In this document: in pieces, positions 58,635 through 64,000 of the stretch
Position numbering within the stretch: position 1 is the stretch's first letter
Layout of the letters: every line of letters begins with the position of its first letter
Origin: Paenibacillus_AR mesotrionivorans
GTDB taxonomy: Bacteria > Bacillota > Bacilli > Paenibacillales > NBRC-103111
Length of the DNA stretch: 64,000 nucleotides
Assembly (NCBI RefSeq): GCF_046098205.1
Contig: NZ_JBJURJ010000017.1
Location: 1 to 64,000, forward strand
Direction: 5' to 3'
Position numbers and translations under genes: made by a program
The notes under the pieces: generated by a model
Told to the model about the DNA's origin: nothing
The model's database searches: none
The model's input: the letters and a program-made list of their open reading frames with translations, nothing else

Positions 58635-60143
58635 AACCTGCCACTCCGCCTCCAGCTCATCGGGAGTATCCCACTCCGCCGCATGCCCGCCACCCGTATG
58701 AAGGACCTCTCCTGTATCCCGGTCCAAGCAGTAAGCCTCTCCCCAGATACGGCCGTGCCGGGCAATGTCCCGGACCGCGCGGCCGATGACAGCGACCTCC
58801 TCCTCCGACATAGCCGGGTGAAGGGAAATCCGCACCCAGCCCGGCTTCCATTCCAAATTTCCGTTCAAAATCTGATGATGGATATAATCCGACGCATCCG
58901 GTCCAATTCCGTACAGGTAATGGCCATAGCTCCCCGAACATGAGCATCCGCCCCGGGCCTGGATCCCGAACCTGTCATTTAAGAGCCGGGTCACCAGCTT
59001 GTAATGCATCCCTTCTATATGAAAAGAGACAATGCCAAGCCTATGGCGGTGCTCTCTCTCCAGTACATGGATGCCCGGGCAGCTATCCAGATAAGGCCAG
59101 AGCACCTCTAATAGCCTCTTTTCCCTTCTGAGCATAGCCTCTGTCCCCATCTCCTCTTTCAGCTTGATGCATAATGCCGTGCGTACCGCCTGCAAAAACC
59201 CCGGCGTACCCCCATCCTCACGCTCCTCCGCGTTCCCCAGATAGGTCCGTTTCCCCCATGGGTCTGTCCACATCACCGTCCCGCCGCCAGGTTCATCCGG
59301 CACTGGACTGCCCAGAAGCCGCCCTGCCATAACCAGCACGCCGCTGGTGCCGGGGCCTCCCAGGAATTTGTGAGGTGAGAAATACAGCGCGTCCAGCCAC
59401 CCTCCGGGGAGCGGCGGATGCATATCCATGTCCACATACGGCGCAGAGGCACTGTAATCTGCAAAAGCCAGCCCCCCATGCCGGTGCATGACCGCAGCCA
59501 GCTCCGCAATGGGCGTCATCAAACCCGTCACATTGGAGCAGGCGGTGAAGGCTCCAATTTTCAAGGGCCGGTCAGCATAACACGATACGGTACAATCCAG
59601 CACCGCAGGACTGACCAATCCGTTTTCGTCCGGGGGAACCATTACCACCTCTCCGGTGGTTTCCAGCCAGGAAATATGGTTGGAGTGATGCTCCATATGC
59701 GTAATGAAAATGACCGGACGCTCCTCCGCGGGCAGACATAACCGGTCCTGCAGCCCTTTGGGAGCGCGGATTTGCAGGAGCCGCTGAAGCTTATTCACAG
59801 CCCCCGTCATACCCGTGCCGCAGTACATAAGCACATCCCGTGAAGAGGCATGAACGTGGCGTTTAATAATGCTTCCTGCCAGAGAATAGGCCATGGTCAT
59901 CGATGCCCCGGTCGCATTGGAATCCGTATGGGTATTGCCGACCAGCGGCCCTATGTAACGTTCCATATATTCCTCGATAGGCCTATAGAGCCTGCCGCTT
60001 GCACACCAGTCCGCGTATATCATTTTTCGGGGGCCGTCGGGTGTGCGGATCATCCGTTCCCCACCGATGATGTTCCGCCTGACAGCGGCAAAAGCGGCCG
60101 CTTCATCCATACTCCCGTCCGGTATCCCGCGTGTGTTTGGCAT
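58533..60143 (-). CDS. Class V aminotransferase-fold PLP enzyme (cysteine desulfurase-like)
   Basis: 536 residues. PLP-fold motifs are seen: YADWCASGRLY near 43, GTGMTGAVNKL near 109, HHSNHISW near 153, DYSASAPYVD near 228 and the PLP-lysine SPHKFLGGPGTSG near 252. A Cys-rich loop RGGCSCSGSYG lies near 395, where cysteine desulfurases have their active Cys. The C-terminal about 70 residues beyond VIGRAVRDIARHG are an extension and overlap the convergent Crp/Fnr gene. It may deliver sulfur or act on a small amine; the reaction is not known. A palindrome lies about 90 bases upstream of its start. Confidence 0.82.
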   Translation of the reverse strand: MPNTRGIPDGSMDEAAAFAAVRRNIIGGERMIRTPDGPRKMIYADWCASGRLYRPIEEYMERYIGPLVGNTHTDSNATGASMTMAYSLAGSIIKRHVHASSRDVLMYCGTGMTGAVNKLQRLLQIRAPKGLQDRLCLPAEERPVIFITHMEHHSNHISWLETTGEVVMVPPDENGLVSPAVLDCTVSCYADRPLKIGAFTACSNVTGLMTPIAELAAVMHRHGGLAFADYSASAPYVDMDMHPPLPGGWLDALYFSPHKFLGGPGTSGVLVMAGRLLGSPVPDEPGGGTVMWTDPWGKRTYLGNAEEREDGGTPGFLQAVRTALCIKLKEEMGTEAMLRREKRLLEVLWPYLDSCPGIHVLEREHRHRLGIVSFHIEGMHYKLVTRLLNDRFGIQARGGCSCSGSYGHYLYGIGPDASDYIHHQILNGNLEWKPGWVRISLHPAMSEEEVAVIGRAVRDIARHGRIWGEAYCLDRDTGEVLHTGGGHAAEWDTPDELEAEWQVLLQQSLQLSHLENVHRGIVEGDPALVPHVAQFP

Positions 60144-60231
60144 ATGCTCCGTCCCTTCCGTTCTAAGTCATCACCAGTCGCCTTCTTCACTTTATGCAGG
60201 AAGGAGAAAATGGGCACATGCATAGACGGGG

Positions 60232-60277
60232 AAAATGTCAAGACATTTTGACACGGCAATTCTCATGAGATTCTAAT
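60232..60277 (+). promoter_or_regulatory. Promoter with overlapping palindromes upstream of the NlpC/P60 gene
   Basis: TGTCAA-GACATT-TTGACA (60236-60253) is a perfect inverted repeat whose right arm is a consensus -35, followed by 18 bases and TCTAAT (60272-60277) as -10. AAAATGTC-AA-GACATTTT (60232-60249) overlaps it. An operator covering the -35 suggests repression. Expected start about 60284, giving a long leader of about 180 bases. Confidence 0.5.
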
Positions 60278-60466
60278 AAACGCTTTCAAATCCAGATATT
60301 ACGCGGGTTTGCCGGGCTTCTTCCAAATTCATACAATTATAGTTCTGTTATACTGGCGTTAGCCCGGTAAGCCAAGGCACTATATCGCTTACATTCCCAT
60401 CCTTTGACCGGACCTCTCCCCAAATCCGGCTGCCGGGCCAAATCCAATCAAACAGGAGGCATCATC

Positions 60467-61000
60467 ATGACTATACGTACTCGCATTCTCCGACCTTTGG
60501 CTGTTGTTGGACTCAGCGCGACCCTGGCCTGGACAGGCCTGGGCCTGGCGCATCCATCCCAAGCCTCGGCAGCCTCCGTCTCCGTGACTGGCGAGACGGA
60601 AGCAACTGCCTCCATTTCGGCCACCAAAGCGGACAGCGTCATCTCCATCGGCAGACGCTATCTCGGCACACCCTATAAGTTCGGATCGCCTTCCGGCGTA
60701 ACCTCTACATTCGACTGCTCATCCTTCACCCAATATGTCTATAAGAAAGTTGGTATTTCCCTGCCGCGGGCATCCCGCGACCAGGCTAAGGTGGGCCGTT
60801 ATGTCTCCAAAAGCAATCTTCGCAAAGGCGACCTGGTCTTTTTCTCTACCAGCAAATCCGGCGGTAAAGTTGCCCACGTGGGAATCTATGCCGGAAACGG
60901 ACAGATCCTGCACACCTATGGAGCTGGCGGAGTCAAATACTCCAGCCTGAATTCCTCCTGGTGGAGCTCCCACTACATTACCGCCCGCCGCGTGCTTTAA
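60467..61000 (+). CDS. Secreted NlpC/P60 (C40) peptidoglycan endopeptidase
   Basis: 177 residues. A Sec signal peptide (RTRILRPLAVVGLSATLAWTGLGLA, cleavage after AHPSQASA) is followed by a short linker and the NlpC/P60 domain: catalytic Cys in TFDCSSFTQYVY near 87, His in VAHVGIYAGNG near 139, and a third polar residue (His in ILHTYG near 150). It hydrolyses gamma-D-Glu-diamino acid bonds in cell-wall peptides. No SH3b or LysM domain is present. Ribosome site AGGAGG seven bases before the ATG. Confidence 0.93.
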   Translation: MTIRTRILRPLAVVGLSATLAWTGLGLAHPSQASAASVSVTGETEATASISATKADSVISIGRRYLGTPYKFGSPSGVTSTFDCSSFTQYVYKKVGISLPRASRDQAKVGRYVSKSNLRKGDLVFFSTSKSGGKVAHVGIYAGNGQILHTYGAGGVKYSSLNSSWWSSHYITARRVL

Positions 61001-61013
61001 GCGCACACAACTG

Positions 61014-61038
61014 GACCACCCTATTCCACAGGGTGGTC
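61014..61038. other. Hairpin spanning the stop codon of the histidine kinase gene
   Basis: Perfect nine-base stem GACCACCCT/AGGGTGGTC with a seven-base loop between the convergent NlpC/P60 and histidine kinase genes. The kinase stop codon is in the loop-proximal arm. U-tracts are weak in both directions. Confidence 0.55.
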
Positions 61039-62409
61039 TTCCTGCATATATGCCGGCAGTCTGACCGTGGCAGTGGTCCCTTCGCCCCGGCTGCTCACAA
61101 GCTCAACCGTCCCCCCATGCTCCTTCACAATTTGCTCCACAATGGACAGTCCCAGCCCGCTCCCCCCGGTGCTGCGGGTTCTGGCTTCATCCACCCGGTA
61201 AAACCGTTCGAAAATCCGTGGAAGATGGCGCGGCGCTATACCTTCACCCTGATCCACAATATGGAGGACCACCCAAACACCGTCACGCTCCAAACGAAGC
61301 TCAACGGACAGCCCGCTATATTTGATGGCATTATCCAGCAGATTGATCAGCATTTGCTTCAGCCTCTTCCCGTTGCCGAACACGGGGAATTGGACGTCCG
61401 GTTCAGAGTGCAGGGAGATTTGCCGTTGGAAGGACAGACTCAGCTCCTCCGCCGTTTTGCCGGCAAGTTCCAAGAGATCCACCTCCATGTAAGGGGCATC
61501 TGGCTGGCTTTCCTGGCTATCGGCTGACTGGAGAAGCCCTTCCACCAGATCCCTCAGCCTGTCCGCCTCCGTTTGGATGGCGTCTACCGCTTCCTTCCGG
61601 ATAGCGGGATTCTCGCTGCCCCAACGGTGGAGCATGCCTGCATAGCTCTGAATCACGGTCAGGGGAGTGCGAAGCTCATGGGAGGCATCCTCCACAAAAT
61701 GCCGCTGCCGCCGGTAATTCTCCTCCAGCCTGTCCATCATTCGGTTGAAGGTCCCGCCTAGCCGGCCGAACTCGTCATCCCCCTCCGCAAATACCGGATC
61801 CAGCCGGGTGAAGCTGCCGCTCTGTTCAATCTGCTCCATGGTTTCCGCCAATGCTTCCACCGGTTTATAAATCCACTTCACATAAAAAAAGGCGGCGAAG
61901 ATGGCAACCAAAATGCCCACCAAGGTCCCGGAGCTTAATGTAATCAGCAGAACACGCAGATAACCCCGGGCCAGGTGGAAGGATTTGCCCAGCTCCAGCA
62001 CCCCGACCTGGCGTTTGTTTTTCACTGTCAAAATGGGCACCTGGATGTAGATCCGCCGCTCCGCCCATACCGGCACAACCCGGGTGTGGTAAGCAGTCCG
62101 GTACACCGGGGCATAAGAAGCCAGCCCGGGATCATTTTCCACATTGGAGCGGATTGTGCCGGAAGGGTCAATAATGCGGATCATCATCCGGTCGCCCAAG
62201 AACTCCCGGAGCAGCTCCGGCTCCTCCCAGGCCTGCTCCGAGCGCACCTCCGGCTTGCGGAGGATGGTCTGGGCCCGGGTCCACAGCAGCCTGATTTCGG
62301 CATTGGTGCTGAACCGCACAAAAAACACATAGATCAACAGGCTGAAAAACACAAGGATACAAACCAGTCCGCCGATCGTATAAATCCGGATCTTCGTTTT
62401 CAGCTTCAT
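61021..62409 (-). CDS. EnvZ/ArlS-type sensor histidine kinase
   Basis: 462 residues. Two membrane segments (near 9-31 and 152-178) flank an extracytoplasmic sensor of about 120 residues. A HAMP domain follows (YKPVEALAETMEQIEQ), then the phospho-His box FVEDASHELRTPLTVIQSY near 237, and the ATPase domain with NLLDNAIKYS, DQGEGIA and GGSGLGLSIV. It pairs with the OmpR-type gene directly upstream (three-base gap). The signal is unknown; nearby wall hydrolase genes make an envelope signal possible. Confidence 0.93.
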   Translation of the reverse strand: MKLKTKIRIYTIGGLVCILVFFSLLIYVFFVRFSTNAEIRLLWTRAQTILRKPEVRSEQAWEEPELLREFLGDRMMIRIIDPSGTIRSNVENDPGLASYAPVYRTAYHTRVVPVWAERRIYIQVPILTVKNKRQVGVLELGKSFHLARGYLRVLLITLSSGTLVGILVAIFAAFFYVKWIYKPVEALAETMEQIEQSGSFTRLDPVFAEGDDEFGRLGGTFNRMMDRLEENYRRQRHFVEDASHELRTPLTVIQSYAGMLHRWGSENPAIRKEAVDAIQTEADRLRDLVEGLLQSADSQESQPDAPYMEVDLLELAGKTAEELSLSFQRQISLHSEPDVQFPVFGNGKRLKQMLINLLDNAIKYSGLSVELRLERDGVWVVLHIVDQGEGIAPRHLPRIFERFYRVDEARTRSTGGSGLGLSIVEQIVKEHGGTVELVSSRGEGTTATVRLPAYMQEDHPVE

Positions 62410-62412
62410 CGT

Positions 62413-63102
62413 TTACGGCTCCTGGATGCTGTATCCGATACCTCTGACGGTCGCGATCAGCTTTTTCTTGAAGCCTTGATCCACCTTCTGGCGGAGATAG
62501 CGGATATACACATCCACAAGGTTGGTTTGCCCGGCAAAATCAAACCCCCATACCTCGGACAGCAGTGTTTCCCGTCCTACCGGCTGGCCTTTGTGCTTGA
62601 GCAGATAAGCCAACAGGTCAAATTCCCTGGGCGTTAAATCAATGAGCTTGCCCTCCCTTTGAACCTGTCTCGTTTTTACGTCCGCAGTCAACGCATCCAC
62701 CTTGAGCAGATCCTCCGGCGAAGGTGTTTCCTCTCTCAGCCTGGCCCTTATTTGGGACCGGATCCGGGCGGATAATTCCATAAAATCGAAGGGTTTGGTG
62801 ACGTAATCATTAGCGCCCAGATCCAGCCCCCTCACTTTATCCTCCACCGCCTCCCGAGCAGTCAGAATGAGAACCGGCGTCCTCGAATCCTGGGCGCGGA
62901 TCCTCTCCAGCACTTGAAACCCGCTTTGCCCCGGTAATTGCAAATCCAGCAGAATACAGCTCCAGTCCTCCTGAACGGCTCTGGCCAAACCCTCGACACC
63001 GTCGGCGGCCAGCTCGACGTAATAGCCTTCATTAATCAGCTCCAGCTCCAAGATCCTGGCAATCCTCTGCTCATCCTCAACGATCAATATCCGGCGGTTC
63101 AT
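62413..63102 (-). CDS. OmpR-family response regulator
   Basis: 229 residues. The receiver domain has VEDEQRIA with the Asp pair near 9-10, phospho-Asp in CILLDLQLPG near 52 and Lys in VTKPFD near 102. The C-terminal winged helix has LTPREFDLLAYLLKHKGQPVGRE and VDVYIRYLRQKVD. It is the first gene of the pair with the sensor kinase. GGAGG lies 12 bases before the ATG chosen; a TTG eight codons earlier overlaps the ribosome site. Confidence 0.93.
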   Translation of the reverse strand: MNRRILIVEDEQRIARILELELINEGYYVELAADGVEGLARAVQEDWSCILLDLQLPGQSGFQVLERIRAQDSRTPVLILTAREAVEDKVRGLDLGANDYVTKPFDFMELSARIRSQIRARLREETPSPEDLLKVDALTADVKTRQVQREGKLIDLTPREFDLLAYLLKHKGQPVGRETLLSEVWGFDFAGQTNLVDVYIRYLRQKVDQGFKKKLIATVRGIGYSIQEP

Positions 63103-63178
63103 TCTGTTGTCCGACCTCCGGTCCAAAAGCGGCAGCTGCCGCTTAGAATGTTTCCCCTATTGTTTCACCGCCGCTGAC

Positions 63179-63220
63179 AAAAAAAACAGCCCCGCCGGAA
63201 TGATTTCGGCAGAGCTGTTA
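63179..63220 (-). terminator. Terminator after the TPR protein gene
   Basis: Stem AACAGC...GCCG / CGGC...GCTGTT (two internal mismatches), followed by a run of eight T residues on the minus strand. Confidence 0.85.
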
Positions 63221-63233
63221 AATCCTTATGTGG

Positions 63234-64000
63234 TTATGCTTGCTCCTCATCGGTATCGCCAATGATTCCGGATTGTTGCCGGAGCTCGGCAATTTTGGCT
63301 TTAATCTCCTCGTGGGTAACGGTACTGAGCAAGGAAGTGGGGTAATCCAGCGCCTTCTCCATTTGCTCCAACGCATCTTCGTTACGCCCTAACGCTTCGA
63401 GCACCAGACCATAGTTAAAATATGCTTCCGGGAATGCCGGCTTCTGGCCTGCCAATTCCTCATAAACGGCCAGGGCTTCCTCATATTCGCGACGGAGCAG
63501 CCGGGTCTGGCCCAGATTGTCCGCAATTACCGCGCTTTTGTTATTGTAGTCGAAGGCTTCCTGGTTATAGGCCAGCGCCTTGTCCAAGTCTCCGGATAAA
63601 ATATAATAGTATCCCAGGCTTCCATAGAGGTTGGTATTCTTGTATTCACCTTGGGCTTCCTCCAGCATGGCTGTGGCTTCATCCAGCCTTCCCTGCTTCC
63701 ATAGCAGCAGCGAGGCATTGGTCAGGTAAGCCATTTTTTCCTCCCTGGTCAAGGACATACGCTCTGCCCGCACCAGAATCTCCTGGGCCTGCTCCAGCTT
63801 GCCCAGACGGAGCAACAGGAAGCTGAAACCCAGCAGATGCATGGCCTTGCAATTCTTTTCGGCAGCTGCCTTATTCAACCACATCAATGCTTCCTTCTCC
63901 TTGCCCTGCTGGTAGTTCATGTTGCCCAGATAGGCAAAAAAAGCAGATTTGTTGCGGATGAACGTGTAGACCACAAGGGCTACGGCCGCGGCAATGCCCA
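63234..64000 (-). CDS. TPR-repeat membrane protein, 5' end outside the window
   Basis: At least 255 residues. The frame stays open to the right edge, and the extra upstream codons read GIAAAVALVVYTFIRNK, a membrane segment, so the true N-terminus lies beyond the window. The rest is a row of about five to six tetratricopeptide repeats (for example LGNMNYQQGKEKEALMWLNK, LGFSFLLLRLGKLEQAQEIL, YFNYGLVLEALGRNEDALEQ). It is probably membrane-anchored with the repeats in the cytosol; partner unknown. Ends at a strong terminator. Confidence 0.85.
   Translation of the reverse strand, partial: GIAAAVALVVYTFIRNKSAFFAYLGNMNYQQGKEKEALMWLNKAAAEKNCKAMHLLGFSFLLLRLGKLEQAQEILVRAERMSLTREEKMAYLTNASLLLWKQGRLDEATAMLEEAQGEYKNTNLYGSLGYYYILSGDLDKALAYNQEAFDYNNKSAVIADNLGQTRLLRREYEEALAVYEELAGQKPAFPEAYFNYGLVLEALGRNEDALEQMEKALDYPTSLLSTVTHEEIKAKIAELRQQSGIIGDTDEEQA

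Overview
The window is bacterial chromosomal DNA of roughly 55% GC with Bacillota-type expression signals (strong AGGAGG ribosome sites, TTG and GTG starts, U-tract terminators). The mix of genes points to a spore-forming, motile, facultatively anaerobic member of the Paenibacillaceae: a YheC/YheD-type ATP-grasp spore-coat gene, YesM/YesN two-component genes, a BmrCD/YheIH exporter, MotAB with a SigD-like promoter, a YpbS-like gene, and intergenic palindromic repeat arrays that I associate with Paenibacillus. The genus is an inference. The first 73 bases are the 5' end of a 16S rRNA gene on the minus strand, preceded by two tandem promoters and a boxA-like leader. Almost everything is on the minus strand.

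Region 1 (0.4-13.6 kb) is an anaerobic energy module. It contains a two-gene pyruvate/2-oxoacid:ferredoxin oxidoreductase (gamma-delta and alpha-beta fusions), then a trimeric NAD- and ferredoxin-linked [FeFe] hydrogenase (hydC, hydB, hydA), a TM1266-like small ACT protein, and the H-cluster maturases hydG and hydF. hydE is not present. Together these would oxidise pyruvate, load ferredoxin, and dispose of electrons from ferredoxin and NADH as H2. Rex-type operators (TTGTGAA-N4-TTCACAA) lie on the PFOR promoter and in front of hydF, and two Fur-like boxes lie further upstream of PFOR, so the module is probably controlled by the NADH/NAD ratio and possibly by iron.

Region 2 (14-31 kb) holds housekeeping and transport genes: MBL hydrolase, Cof phosphatase, M20 peptidase, spore-coat ATP-grasp gene, pyrK-pyrD, alpha/beta hydrolase, DegV, YfcE phosphoesterase, a complete polar amino acid ABC importer, and a four-gene MacB-like ABC system in which one ATPase carries an AbrB-like tail. 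Region 3 (31-42 kb) has a YesN/YesM pair behind a repeat array, motAB, udk, several small enzymes, vanW and ung. Region 4 (42-46.8 kb) has a PglX-like DNA methyltransferase translationally coupled to a Sir2 deacetylase, next to ung and to a tag gene broken by an in-frame stop. This is the best candidate here for an undescribed functional unit.

Region 5 (46.8-64 kb) has the YheIH exporter, a UPF0173 hydrolase, murI, a DEDDh exonuclease, an MFS transporter, a ferredoxin, a hybrid-cluster-protein operon with a divergent Crp/Fnr regulator and a palindrome placed at -41.5 of the predicted start, a class V aminotransferase, an NlpC/P60 hydrolase, an OmpR/EnvZ-type pair, and a TPR protein that runs off the right edge. 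I saw no tRNA, insertion sequence, prophage or CRISPR array.
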